Shown: piece after piece, positions 8,208 to 16,682 of the stretch | Layout: each line of letters opens with the position of its first letter | How positions within the stretch are numbered: position 1 is the first letter of the stretch | Assembly: GCF_040419245.1 (NCBI RefSeq) | Contig: NZ_JAZHOH010000001.1 | Location: forward strand, 3,348,001 to 3,412,000 | Direction of reading: 5' to 3' | DNA length: 64,000 nt | Origin: Ewingella sp. CoE-038-23 | GTDB taxonomy: Bacteria; Pseudomonadota; Gammaproteobacteria; Enterobacterales; Enterobacteriaceae | Made by a program: the position numbers and the translations under genes | The notes under the pieces: generated by a model | The model's database searches: none | What the model was told of the DNA's origin: nothing | What the model saw: the letters and a program-made list of their open reading frames with translations, nothing else

Positions 8208-10640
8208 TCAGTTGCCGTAAGCTCTGAACAGCGCCCTTCCCCGCAGTAATCTCACGCCCATCCAACCGCCACACAGTGACAGCAAAATCGCGCTGATGAG
8301 CGGCACCGACCACCACAGCACCATGTTCGGCTCCCAAGGGAAATCAAACACTTTGCGCGTCAGCAGCCACAGAGCGGCTTCGGCGCCCACGGCGGCGGCA
8401 ATCCCCGCGACCAGTCCCAACACCGCGAATTCACACCACAGGGTGCCGCGCAGCAGCTTCTTACTGGCTCCCAGCGTGCGGTACACGATCAGCTCCTGAC
8501 GGCGCTGGCGCATGCCAACCTGAATCTGCGCCAGCAGCAGCAATCCGCCGCACAGCATTACCAGAATCACCATCACTTCCAACGCGCGGCTCACCTGCTG
8601 AAGTACCTGCCCCACCTGTTTCAGAATCGAGCCGATATCCAGCAGGCTGAGGGTCGGGAACTGGCGATTAAGCTGGGTGATCGCCTTGGCGTCCCCTTCG
8701 TAGCGGAAGCTGGTCAGCCAGCTTTGTGGCTGAGCATCCAGCGCGCCCGGCGGGAAGATAAAGTAGAAGTTCGGCCGCAGGCTGTCCCAGTCCACTTTGC
8801 GCAGGCTGGTGATTTTGGCGCTGAAGTCCTGCGTGTCGCCGCTGAAGGTCAGCGTATCGCCAAGCTTCACGCCCAGACGCCCCGCCAGCCCTTCATCTAT
8901 CGACACTTCGCCAGCCTTCGGCGGCCCGTCTCCGGCCACCAGCGGGTTGTGATCCGGCAAGCCTTGCATCCACGTCAGGTTAAGCTCGCGGTTGACCGCC
9001 TCACCGGCGGCATCGTCCGGTTTGATGATATCCGTCGACACCTGCTGGTTAATCTTGGTCAGCCGCACGCGCACGATCGGGTAGAACTCCTCCGGCTTGG
9101 TCTGATGCTGGTTGAGGAATTCCGTCACCTGCGGGATCTGATCCTTAGTGATGTTCAGCAGGAAGTAGTTAGGGCTATCCGGCGGCAACTGCTGCTCCCA
9201 GCGGTCGAGCAGGTCGCCGCGCAGCACCAGCAACAGCGCCAGCAGCATAAAGGACATGGAGAAAGCCGCCAGCTGGCTGAGCGTCACCCACGGCTGGCGC
9301 ACCAGACGGTTGATAGCCAGCCGCAGCGGCAGCTTGCCGACGGTGACGCGGCGCAGCAGCAGCAGGCTGCCCCAGCCAATCGCGCCGAGCAGCAGCGACA
9401 GAACCACCACGCCGGCCAGCAGTGACCACAGCAAGGTGCTGCCGCCAACCAGCGCCGCCAACAGGCCGACCACAATCAGCAGCATCACAGGAATAAACCA
9501 GCGCAGCGGCCAGACATTGGCGACGACGTCATTGCGCAGTACGCGCAGCGGCTGGGTCGCCAGCAGCTGTTTGTAAGGGCGCGCCCCCACTAGCAGGGAG
9601 ATCACCAACAAAGAGCCCATCGACCAGATCCACGGCCAAACGCCCGACGGCGGCAAGGCGGTAGGCAGTACAGGCGTCAGCATCTTCATCAGCAAGGCTT
9701 CGAACAGCAAACCAATCACGCTGCCAGACACCGCCGCCAGCAGCAACACCGCCACCCACTGGCCGATAATCAGTTTTTGCAGCGAACGGCGGCCCGCTCC
9801 GAGGGTTTTCAACACCGCCACCAAGTCATAGCGGCTGCGGCAGTAATGGCCCATGGCGACGGCCACGGCGGCAATCGACAGCATCAGCGTCAGCAGCGCC
9901 GACAGCAGCAAGAACTGCTGAGAACGCTGCAAGGATTTGCCCAGCGCGCCCTCAGACTCTTCCATGCCGTACCAGCGCTGGTCGGGCTTCAGCAGGCCCT
10001 TGATGGCATCGCCGTAGGTCTGAATGTCCTGCGGCGAACCGGCAAACATATAGCGATAGGTCAATCGGCTGCCCGGCTGCACCGCGCCGGTTTTAGGCAC
10101 GTCCGCCAGATTCATTATCAGGCGTGGCGCAGTCTGAAACGGGTTGAAGCCGGAATCCGGCTCCTGAACAATTTCTCCGGCAATTTTAAAAGTCGAATCG
10201 CCGACTTCTAAATTGTCGCCCACTTTCACATTGAGCAGCGCCATCAGGCGCGGCGCGGCCAGCACGGTGCCCGGCTCAGGCTTCACGCCCGGCGGCTGAG
10301 TTTGCAAATCGCCATATAGCGGATAGGCAAGGTCGGTCGCTTTGACATCCGCCAGCTGCGGCGTGTCTCCGGCGAAGGTCATGGTCATGAAGCTGAGCTG
10401 GCGGCTGACTTTCAGCCCCTGCTTCTCGGCGTCCTGCAACCAGGCTTCGGTAATGGGCCGGGCGGAACGCAGCACGCGGTCGGCGGCGATAAAATCACGG
10501 CTTTGCTGACTCAGCCCCTTTTCCATGCGGTCGCTGATGCTGCCCAAGGCCAGCACGCAGGCCACCGCCAGCGTCAGGGCCAGCCAGACGATTAATAGCG
10601 AAGGCGAGCGCCACTCTCGCCAAAACCAGCGCCAAATCAT
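8208..10640 (-). CDS. ybbP: Putative ABC transporter permease YbbP (FtsX/MacB-type)
   Basis: This 810-residue inner-membrane protein is the permease partner of YbbA. It begins MIWRWFWREWRSPSLLIVW with one TM helix and a large periplasmic domain. A first FtsX domain follows (about residues 255-370, with VAVLKTLGAGRRSLQKLI), then further TM helices, a second periplasmic domain and a second FtsX domain near the C-terminus (IVYRTLGASKKLLRG). The duplicated FtsX layout is typical of the LolCDE/MacB-type VII superfamily. The start at 10640 is chosen because GGGAGGAAGC directly precedes it and ATGA overlaps the ybbA stop. The substrate is unknown; linkage to tesA suggests a lipid or envelope role, which is inference. 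Confidence 0.93.
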   Translation of the reverse strand: MIWRWFWREWRSPSLLIVWLALTLAVACVLALGSISDRMEKGLSQQSRDFIAADRVLRSARPITEAWLQDAEKQGLKVSRQLSFMTMTFAGDTPQLADVKATDLAYPLYGDLQTQPPGVKPEPGTVLAAPRLMALLNVKVGDNLEVGDSTFKIAGEIVQEPDSGFNPFQTAPRLIMNLADVPKTGAVQPGSRLTYRYMFAGSPQDIQTYGDAIKGLLKPDQRWYGMEESEGALGKSLQRSQQFLLLSALLTLMLSIAAVAVAMGHYCRSRYDLVAVLKTLGAGRRSLQKLIIGQWVAVLLLAAVSGSVIGLLFEALLMKMLTPVLPTALPPSGVWPWIWSMGSLLVISLLVGARPYKQLLATQPLRVLRNDVVANVWPLRWFIPVMLLIVVGLLAALVGGSTLLWSLLAGVVVLSLLLGAIGWGSLLLLRRVTVGKLPLRLAINRLVRQPWVTLSQLAAFSMSFMLLALLLVLRGDLLDRWEQQLPPDSPNYFLLNITKDQIPQVTEFLNQHQTKPEEFYPIVRVRLTKINQQVSTDIIKPDDAAGEAVNRELNLTWMQGLPDHNPLVAGDGPPKAGEVSIDEGLAGRLGVKLGDTLTFSGDTQDFSAKITSLRKVDWDSLRPNFYFIFPPGALDAQPQSWLTSFRYEGDAKAITQLNRQFPTLSLLDIGSILKQVGQVLQQVSRALEVMVILVMLCGGLLLLAQIQVGMRQRRQELIVYRTLGASKKLLRGTLWCEFAVLGLVAGIAAAVGAEAALWLLTRKVFDFPWEPNMVLWWSVPLISAILLSLCGGWMGVRLLRGRALFRAYGN

Positions 10641-11323
10641 GCTTCCTCCCACAATTTTCCGTCACGCAGGCGCAAACGACGCTGGCAGCGCGCCGCCAGT
10701 TGCTCGTCGTGAGTCACCAGAATCAGCGTGGTTGCCGCGTCGCGGTTGAGTGAGAAGAGTAAGTCGACGATGCGCTCGCCGGTGGCGCGGTCGAGGTTGC
10801 CGGTCGGTTCGTCGGCAAACAGCAGTTTAGGTTTGCCAATAAATGCGCGGGCCAGCGCCACGCGCTGCTGCTCGCCGCCGGAAAGCTGGGCCGGAAGATG
10901 GTGCTGGCGTTCGCCCAGGCCCAACTGCTGCAAAAGCTGCACCGCCTGCGCGCGGCTATTGGCGTCAGACTCACCGCGCAGCAGGGCCGGAAGCTGGACG
11001 TTTTCCAGCGCGTTGAGCGTCGGCACCAACATAAAAGATTGAAACACAAAGCCGACGTTTTTGGCGCGCAGCGCGGCGCGGCCCTCTTCATTCATGTCGG
11101 TCAGAGACTGGCCGAGCAGCTTCACATCGCCCCCGGTACCATCATCCAGCCCGGCTAAAATACCCAGCAAGGTAGATTTACCTGACCCCGACTCGCCGAT
11201 CAGCGCAATGGTCTGCGCCGGTTTGACAACCAGCTCCACACCGGACAGGATGGTTAACTGACTTTCACCCTGACCGACGTGTTTACTAAGATGATGAACT
11301 TCAAGAACGTTTCCCGCTGGCAT
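10637..11323 (-). CDS. ybbA: Putative ABC transporter ATP-binding protein YbbA
   Basis: This 228-residue LolD-like ATPase powers YbbP. Walker A is GESGSGKST, the Q-loop follows in FVFQSFMLVPTLNALENV, the ABC signature is LSGGEQQRVALARA, Walker B is LLFADEPTGNLD, and the switch His is in VTHDEQLAARC. The gene overlaps ybbP by 4 bp at its end, and its 5' end overlaps the divergent tesA gene by 33 bp, as in E. coli. An AAAGGAAG ribosome site precedes the start. Confidence 0.95.
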   Translation of the reverse strand: MPAGNVLEVHHLSKHVGQGESQLTILSGVELVVKPAQTIALIGESGSGKSTLLGILAGLDDGTGGDVKLLGQSLTDMNEEGRAALRAKNVGFVFQSFMLVPTLNALENVQLPALLRGESDANSRAQAVQLLQQLGLGERQHHLPAQLSGGEQQRVALARAFIGKPKLLFADEPTGNLDRATGERIVDLLFSLNRDAATTLILVTHDEQLAARCQRRLRLRDGKLWEEA

Positions 11324-11935
11324 CTTCCTTTCCTTTTACTTGTATCAATGCTGGTCGCTGCAACGCTGAGTGCTCGCGCCACCGCAGCTGATAAGTTACT
11401 GATTGTTGGAGACAGTTTAAGCGCGGTTTATCGCCTTCCGGTTGCCCAATCCTGGCCAACCCTGCTAAATAACAAGTGGCAGAGAGAAGAAGGTAAACCC
11501 ACCATTATTAATGCCAGTATTAGTGGCGATACTGCGGCACAAGGGCTGGCTCGCCTTCCCGCGCTGTTGAAACAGCATCAGCCGCGCTGGGTGCTGATTG
11601 AGCTGGGGGCTAACGACGGTCTGCGTGGTTTTGCGCCACCGGCAATCTCCCAGACGCTGAACCAAATTATCGGCTTGGTGAAACAGGCCAACGCCGAGCC
11701 GCTGCTGATGCAAATCCTCCTGCCGCCGAACTACGGACGCCGTTATACTGACGCCTTCTATGGCATTTACCCGGCGTTGGCGAAGCAGAACGACATCCCG
11801 CTGGTGCCTTTCTTTATGGAACAGGTCGCCGTGAAGCCAGAGTGGATGCAGGATGACGGTTTGCACCCGGCTCAGGTGGCTCAGCCATTTATCGCTGACT
11901 GGATGGCGGACAAACTCGCGCCGCTGGTCAAATAG
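11291..11935 (+). CDS. tesA: Multifunctional acyl-CoA thioesterase I / protease I / lysophospholipase L1
   Basis: TesA is a periplasmic SGNH hydrolase acting on acyl thioesters and lysophospholipids. The start at 11291 (MMNFKNV) matches E. coli; 214 residues. A signal peptide with the hydrophobic stretch WHLPFLLLVSMLVAATL ends near ATAADK. Catalytic blocks: GDSLS (nucleophile Ser), SGDT (Gly), GANDG (Asn) and DDGLHP (Asp-His pair). In block I the residue after GDSLSA is Val, where E. coli has Gly. The first 33 bp lie antisense to the ybbA 5' end, so the divergent promoters must sit inside each other's coding sequence. Confidence 0.95.
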   Translation: MMNFKNVSRWHLPFLLLVSMLVAATLSARATAADKLLIVGDSLSAVYRLPVAQSWPTLLNNKWQREEGKPTIINASISGDTAAQGLARLPALLKQHQPRWVLIELGANDGLRGFAPPAISQTLNQIIGLVKQANAEPLLMQILLPPNYGRRYTDAFYGIYPALAKQNDIPLVPFFMEQVAVKPEWMQDDGLHPAQVAQPFIADWMADKLAPLVK

Positions 11936-11993
11936 GCCGAAACCCTAAGTAAACCACAGTCCTGAAAAATAGGGGCTTCTGACAGGTAAAGTT

Positions 11994-12770
11994 ATGCAAA
12001 AAGCAGTATTGATCACCGGCTGCTCAAGCGGCATTGGGTTGGCTGCCGCGCACGATTTGCGTCAGCGCGGCTATCGCGTGCTGGCGGCTTGTCGCAAAGC
12101 GCAGGATCTTGAGAATCTCCAGCTGCAGGGTTTCGAAACCGTTCAGCTGGATTTGGACGATAAGCAGAGCGTCGAGCGCGCCGCCGCGGAAGTCATCGCC
12201 CTGACCGGCAATCGCCTGTATGGCCTCTTCAATAACGCTGGTTACGGGGTTTACGGGCAGCTAAGCGGCATCAGCCGGGAGCAGTTCGAGCAGCAGTTTT
12301 CCACCAATTTGTTCGGCACCCATCAGCTCACTCAACTGCTGCTGCCCGCCATGCTGGCCCATGGCGAGGGACGCATTATTCAGACCAGCTCGGTGATGGG
12401 CTTGATCAGCACGCCGGGGCGCGGGGTCTACGCCGCCAGTAAATACGCGCTGGAGGCGTGGTCCGACGCCCTGCGCATGGAGCTGCACGGCACGGGGGTA
12501 CAGGTCAGCCTGATTGAACCCGGCCCGCTGACCAGCAACTTCACGCAGAACGTTAATCAGTCGCAGGCCGATAAACCGGTGAATAATCCGGGCATCGCCA
12601 AGCGTTTTACCCTGACGCCAGAGGCAGTTTTGCCGAAATTGCGCCATGCTTTAGAGAGCCCGAAGGCGCGTTTGCGCTATCCGGTGACGCTGCTGGCGCA
12701 CGGCATCACCGTGCTGCGCCGCCTGTTACCCGGCCGCGTGCTGGATAAAATCCTGCGCGGTAATAGCTAG
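11994..12770 (+). CDS. ybbO: SDR-family NADP-dependent oxidoreductase YbbO
   Basis: This 258-residue short-chain dehydrogenase has the cofactor motif TGCSSGIG (residues 8-15), NNAGYG, a catalytic Ser in QTSSVMG and the Tyr/Lys pair in YAASK. E. coli YbbO reduces long-chain aldehydes with NADPH, and the close match supports the same role. It lies 58 bp after tesA on the same strand. The C-terminal segment LLAHGITVLRRLLPGRVLDK is amphipathic and may contact membrane. Confidence 0.92.
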   Translation: MQKAVLITGCSSGIGLAAAHDLRQRGYRVLAACRKAQDLENLQLQGFETVQLDLDDKQSVERAAAEVIALTGNRLYGLFNNAGYGVYGQLSGISREQFEQQFSTNLFGTHQLTQLLLPAMLAHGEGRIIQTSSVMGLISTPGRGVYAASKYALEAWSDALRMELHGTGVQVSLIEPGPLTSNFTQNVNQSQADKPVNNPGIAKRFTLTPEAVLPKLRHALESPKARLRYPVTLLAHGITVLRRLLPGRVLDKILRGNS

Positions 12771-12778
12771 CGGCAGGG

Positions 12779-12807
12779 GTTGAAGCTGGCACAAGTGCCC
12801 CCATTTA
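12779..12807 (+). promoter_or_regulatory. Sigma-32 (heat-shock) promoter of cnoX
   Basis: GTTGAA (12779-12784), a 14 bp spacer and CCCCATTTA (12799-12807) match the RpoH consensus (CTTGAA, 13-17 bp, CCCCATNTA) with one mismatch, 90 bp before the cnoX start. E. coli ybbN/cnoX belongs to the heat-shock regulon. Confidence 0.72.
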
Positions 12808-12896
12808 GCTTTTAACATCTTATTATTTATCACAATCTCGGCGCGGCATTGTTTCAACTAGGGACAGGGCTTCACCAAGATAAGAGAGACTGATTT

Positions 12897-13754
12897 ATGC
12901 TGGCACAACCTTCGATCATTACTATCAACGAAACCAACCTGCACCAGACGTTGGAACAGTCCATGTCGGTTCCGGTGATGTTTTACTTCTGGTCCGAACG
13001 CAGCCAGCACTGTCTGGTGCTGGGGCCGATCCTCGACAAACTGGCCGCCGAGTACGCCGGTCAGCTGATTCTGGCAAAGGTCGACTGTGACGCCGAACAG
13101 ATGATTGCTCAGCAGTTCGGTCTGCGCTCCATCCCGGCGGTTTATCTGTTCAAAGATGGTCAGCCGGTAGACGGTTTCCAAGGCCCTCAGCCGGAAGAGG
13201 TGATCCGCGAACTGCTGCAAAAAGTGTTGCCGAAAGAAGAAGAGTTGAAAGTGGCGCAGGCCCAAGATTTGCTGCAAGCCGGTGATCTGACAGGCGCCCT
13301 GCCGCTGCTAAAAGAGGCCTGGCAGCTCAGCCAGCAGCGCAGTGATATCGGCCTGATGCTGGCTGAAGTGCAAATTCAGCTCAACCGCAGTGAAGATGCC
13401 GAAGCCGTGCTGGCGACTATTCCGCTGCAAGATAAAGACTCGCGCTATCAGGGGCTTATCGCGCAAATCGAGCTGCTAAAACAAGCTGCTGACACCCCTG
13501 AAATCCAGCAATTGCAGCAGCAACTTCAGCAAGAGCCGGGCAACGTTGAGCTGGCGGTTAAGCTCAGCCTGCAACTGCACGCGGTGGGCCGAAATGAAGA
13601 GGCGCTGGAACTGCTGATGGCACCGCTGAAGAAAGATCTCGGCGCGGCCAATGGTTCTGCGCGTAAAACGCTGATGGACATTCTGGCTGCACTCGGCACC
13701 GGCGATGCGCTGGCCGCCAAGTACCGCCGCCAGCTCTATTCCCTGCTTTACTGA
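12897..13754 (+). CDS. cnoX: Chaperedoxin CnoX (YbbN)
   Basis: CnoX holds unfolding proteins under oxidative/chlorine stress and hands them to GroEL and DnaK. The 285-residue protein has an N-terminal thioredoxin-like domain (residues 1-110). Its active site reads SERSQHC, so only one Cys remains where thioredoxin has two. A TPR-type helical domain follows (about 115-285), with repeated helices such as [20 protein letters not shown]. The E. coli protein has the same SQHC site. A sigma-32 promoter lies upstream. In K-12 fetA and fetB separate this gene from qmcA; here they are absent. Confidence 0.95.
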   Translation: MLAQPSIITINETNLHQTLEQSMSVPVMFYFWSERSQHCLVLGPILDKLAAEYAGQLILAKVDCDAEQMIAQQFGLRSIPAVYLFKDGQPVDGFQGPQPEEVIRELLQKVLPKEEELKVAQAQDLLQAGDLTGALPLLKEAWQLSQQRSDIGLMLAEVQIQLNRSEDAEAVLATIPLQDKDSRYQGLIAQIELLKQAADTPEIQQLQQQLQQEPGNVELAVKLSLQLHAVGRNEEALELLMAPLKKDLGAANGSARKTLMDILAALGTGDALAAKYRRQLYSLLY

Positions 13755-14039
13755 TCCCCGCAGAACGCATCACAGCGTCCCCCAGCGCGGCACCCGCCGC
13801 GCTGCTTTCCCCTCTATTTAGTTATTCGCCTAAGCTGAATCAATACGACTTCTGAATGTTTTGTGCGACAATCCCCAGTGAGCAAAATATATGCGCTCTG
13901 CTCACATGAATTTGTTTTTTCTGGAAAATCTCCAGAAAACAATAGGACACGCAGCCATACCCCAAATAGTTCCAGTTGCAGGAAAGCAACTCACGCCTCC
14001 GTAGCTTGAAATATCAAAGGTATTACAGGAGTTCAAACT
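13755..14039. other. cnoX-qmcA intergenic region (285 bp) with three hairpins
   Basis: No gene is seen. AGCGCGGC/GCCGCGCT (13784-13803, 4-base loop) is a likely cnoX terminator with a weak T tract. GTGAGC/GCTCAC (around 13879-13905) and CTGGA/TCCAG (13921-13935, flanked by T on the left and A on the right) are further dyads. The qmcA promoter presumably lies in the right half, and TTACAGGAG (14025-14033) is its ribosome site. Confidence 0.5.
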
Positions 14040-14948
14040 ATGTTGACCGTTATCCCGATTATTGTCGTTCTCGCGCTACTGGTGGTTTTCGCCGGTGTTA
14101 AAATTGTTCCCCAAGGCTATCAGTGGACCGTCGAGCGTTTTGGCCGTTATACCAAAACCCTGATGCCCGGCCTGAATCTGGTCGTGCCCTTCGTCGACCG
14201 CGTCGGCCGCAAAATCAATATGATGGAACAAGTGCTGGATATTCCTTCTCAGGAAGTGATCTCCCGCGATAACGCCAATGTGGCTATCGACGCCGTTTGC
14301 TTTATTCAGGTGATTGACCCGGCGCGCGCCGCCTATGAAGTCAGCAACCTTGAGCAGGCGATTGTTAACCTGACCATGACCAACTTCCGTACCGTGCTGG
14401 GCTCGATGGAACTGGACGAGATGCTGTCACAACGCGACAATATCAACGCGCGTTTGCTGCATATCGTCGACGAAGCCACCAACCCGTGGGGCGTAAAAAT
14501 CACCCGTATCGAAATTCGCGACGTGCGCCCACCGGCAGAGCTTATCTCGGCGATGAACGCCCAGATGAAAGCCGAACGTACCAAACGCGCCGATATCCTT
14601 GAAGCCGAGGGTGTACGCCAGTCAGCCATTCTGCGCGCCGAAGGTGAAAAACAGTCTCAGATCCTGAAAGCCGAGGGTGAGCGCCAGTCGGCCTTCCTGC
14701 AAGCTGAAGCCCGTGAACGTGCGGCAGAAGCAGAAGCTCAGGCCACTAAAATGGTGTCTGAGGCAATCGCCGCCGGCAGCGTGCAGGCCATCAACTACTT
14801 CGTGGCACAGAAATACACCGACGCGCTGACCAAAATCGGCTCAGCCAATAACAGTAAAGTGATCATGATGCCGCTGGACGCCAGCAGCCTGATGGGCTCG
14901 ATTGGCGGGATCGCGGAACTGTTGAAAGAAACCAAAGGCGGAAAATAA
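14040..14948 (+). CDS. qmcA: SPFH/band-7 membrane protein QmcA (stomatin-like)
   Basis: This 302-residue inner-membrane scaffold protein starts with one TM helix ([20 protein letters not shown]), followed by the SPFH domain ([26 protein letters not shown]). A long charged coiled coil follows (about residues 180-250) with repeated [24 protein letters not shown] heptads. QmcA is a FtsH/HflKC-linked microdomain protein in E. coli. It overlaps ybbJ by one base (TAATG), giving the conserved stomatin-NfeD pair. Confidence 0.95.
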   Translation: MLTVIPIIVVLALLVVFAGVKIVPQGYQWTVERFGRYTKTLMPGLNLVVPFVDRVGRKINMMEQVLDIPSQEVISRDNANVAIDAVCFIQVIDPARAAYEVSNLEQAIVNLTMTNFRTVLGSMELDEMLSQRDNINARLLHIVDEATNPWGVKITRIEIRDVRPPAELISAMNAQMKAERTKRADILEAEGVRQSAILRAEGEKQSQILKAEGERQSAFLQAEARERAAEAEAQATKMVSEAIAAGSVQAINYFVAQKYTDALTKIGSANNSKVIMMPLDASSLMGSIGGIAELLKETKGGK

Positions 14949-15409
14949 TGCTGCAACAGCTTATAGCAAGCCCGCACCTGTTTTGGCTGTCACTCGGCGG
15001 CCTGTTGCTGGCAGCAGAACTGCTCGGTGCGAGCGGTTATTTGCTGTGGAGTGGCATTGCGGCGGCGCTGGTAGGGTTACTGACGTGGCTGCTGCCGCTG
15101 TCGTGGGAATGGCAGGGTATCAGCTTCGCCGTGCTGACGATGGTCGCCGCGTGGCTGTGGTGGAAGTGGCTCAGCACGCGCCAGAGGCCGGACCGGCAGA
15201 ATGGCTCGCTGAATCAGCGCGGCCAGCAGCTGGTCGGCATGCATGCTACCGTCCTCGAACCCATGAGTAACGGCTACAGCCGCGTGCGCATCGGCGATAG
15301 CACTTGGCGCATCACCAGCACCGCGCAGCTTAGCGTGGGTGACGACGTGGTCATCACCCAGGTCGAAGGCATTACGCTGAGGGTTGAGCCGAGCAACAGC
15401 CGTCTCTAA
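14948..15409 (+). CDS. ybbJ: NfeD-like inner-membrane protein YbbJ
   Basis: This 153-residue partner of QmcA has two or three N-terminal TM helices (FWLSLGGLLLAAELLG, LWSGIAAALVGLLTWLLP, then a further hydrophobic stretch) and a C-terminal NfeD/OB-fold domain (residues 95-148, with GMHATVLEP and VGDDVVITQVEGITLRV). The one-base overlap with qmcA indicates coupling. The last 49 bases, including the stop, form part of a 163 bp tandem repeat, so two extra copies of the ybbJ 3' end follow the gene. Confidence 0.92.
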   Translation: MLQQLIASPHLFWLSLGGLLLAAELLGASGYLLWSGIAAALVGLLTWLLPLSWEWQGISFAVLTMVAAWLWWKWLSTRQRPDRQNGSLNQRGQQLVGMHATVLEPMSNGYSRVRIGDSTWRITSTAQLSVGDDVVITQVEGITLRVEPSNSRL

Positions 15410-15849
15410 GCTCTCTCAAAGCCATTGGTGCTGCAGCAAGGCGGCAAAAGAGGGAATCCCGATGAGCTGACATCAGTCAGTGATTCGGGTGACCGAAAGC
15501 GGCTAACGCAGCTGCGGTGCCAAGGTCGAAGGCATTACGCTGAGGGTTGAGCCGAGCAACAGCCGTCTCTAAGCTCTCTCAAAGCCATTGGTGCTGCAGC
15601 AAGGCAGCAAAAGAGGGAATCCCGATGAGCTGACATCAGTCAGTGATTCGGGTGACCGAAAGCGGCTAACGCAGCTGCGGTGCCAAGGTCGAGGGCATTA
15701 CGCTGAAAGTTGAGCCGAGCAACAGCCGTCTCTAAGCTCTCTCAAAGCCATTGGTGCTGCAGCAAGGCAGCAAAAGAGGGAATCCCGATGAGCTGACATC
15801 AGTCAGTGATTCGGGTGACCGAAAGCGGCTAACGCAGCTGCGGTGCCAA
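15361..15849. repeat. Tandem array, three near-identical 163 bp units (ybbJ tail + ERIC-like element)
   Basis: Units start at 15361, 15524 and 15687, each opening GGTCGA(A/G)GGCATTACGCTG. Each unit holds the last 49 bp of ybbJ including its TAA, then an ERIC-like palindromic element (about 15421-15525 in unit 1) with core features GAATCCCgatGAGCTgACAT and GGGTGAcCGA. The outer ends pair imperfectly (CCATTGG...GCTGCAGC with GCTGCGGTGCCAAGG). Units differ at only a few bases, so the amplification is recent. The array fills the 419 bp between convergent ybbJ and cueR and runs into the cueR 3' end. Confidence 0.93.
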
Positions 15850-16236
15850 GGGCGAAGAGAGATTGTCGATGATTGGGCACGCCGCTCCTTCATCGCCCGG
15901 ACAGGACTCTGCCATCGCCAGCAGCCGCTGGCGCATCTCGGTTAACTCTTCAATATGTCGACCAATCTCTGCGGCTTTCTCAAGCGTTCGCGCTTTCACA
16001 TCGGCACTGTGGCGGTCGGGATTGTGGAACAGCGCCACCAGCTCCTGACACTCATCCAGAGTGAAACCCACCTGCCGCGCCTGACGCAGTAGCGTAAGCT
16101 CCTCAATATGCTTTTGAGCGTAAGTACGATAGCCGTTATCACTGCGCATCGGCGCCGTCACCAGCCCCTTCTCTTCGTAGAAGCGAATCGCTTTGCTGGT
16201 CAAACCGGTTTTCTTTGCCACATCGCTGATATTCAT
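15829..16236 (-). CDS. cueR: MerR-family copper(I)-responsive regulator CueR
   Basis: CueR activates copper-efflux promoters when Cu(I) binds. The 135-residue protein has the helix-turn-helix start [20 protein letters not shown], a dimer helix (about residues 75-110), and the metal loop [11 protein letters not shown] with both conserved Cys. After PIIDNLS the tail reads SPLAPQLR, whereas E. coli ends with a Cys/His-rich GCCHHRAG. The last codons and the stop come from the adjoining ERIC repeat. It is divergent from copZ across a CueR-type promoter, and copA is not next to it. Confidence 0.93.
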   Translation of the reverse strand: MNISDVAKKTGLTSKAIRFYEEKGLVTAPMRSDNGYRTYAQKHIEELTLLRQARQVGFTLDECQELVALFHNPDRHSADVKARTLEKAAEIGRHIEELTEMRQRLLAMAESCPGDEGAACPIIDNLSSPLAPQLR

Positions 16237-16245
16237 TTTGCCCCC

Positions 16246-16276
16246 TTGACCTTCACCTTGCTGGAAGGTTTATCCT
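16246..16276 (+). promoter_or_regulatory. CueR-regulated promoter of copZ
   Basis: -35 TTGACC (16246-16251) and -10 TATCCT (16271-16276) are separated by 19 bp, the long spacer typical of MerR-type promoters. The dyad ACCTTC (16249-16254) / GAAGGT (16264-16269) with centre ACCTTGCTG nearly copies the E. coli copA operator. Confidence 0.9.
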
Positions 16277-16325
16277 ACCCCTGAATCGAACAAAGGCCAA
16301 CCAACAGTATCCAGAGGAACTCCCT

Positions 16326-16523
16326 ATGACGACGACCGTTTTACACCTTGAAGGTTTGACCTGCGGACACTGCGTGGCGTCTACGCGCAAAGCGCTGGAA
16401 GCCGTGTCAGGCACCACCAAAGTGGACGTTGAGTTGAACAAAGCCGTGGTTGAAGGCTCTGCGCCAACCCAAGAGCTGATCGACGCTGTCGAAGAAGCGG
16501 GCTATCAGGCGACAGTCGCTTAA
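16326..16523 (+). CDS. copZ: Copper chaperone, single HMA domain (CopZ-like)
   Basis: This 65-residue cytosolic protein consists of one heavy-metal-associated domain. GLTCGHC carries the CxxC Cu(I) site near residue 10, and the beta-alpha-beta pattern ends AVEEAGYQATVA. It resembles the first metal-binding domain of E. coli CopA. An AGAGGA ribosome site (16312-16317) precedes the ATG. It sits alone under a CueR promoter where E. coli has copA, so it probably buffers Cu(I) or passes it to an exporter encoded elsewhere. Confidence 0.9.
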   Translation: MTTTVLHLEGLTCGHCVASTRKALEAVSGTTKVDVELNKAVVEGSAPTQELIDAVEEAGYQATVA

Positions 16524-16682
16524 CGTCCTGCGCCATCGCCGCTGGTAACTCTGCCCGCGGCGATAAACGTGACTTTCATGCTTTTAATTCGCCTTCCCCC
16601 CGAAAATCAAGACTTTCCCCCTGTTCGCTACGTCAGCGACGCGCTAGCATGCCCCTTCACCCTTGCAAGGAGACAACGCCAT

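Noticed and set aside
8724..9425. Plus-strand frame of 233 codons opposite ybbP
   Set aside because: Low-complexity Gln/Arg/His composition opposite a conserved permease.
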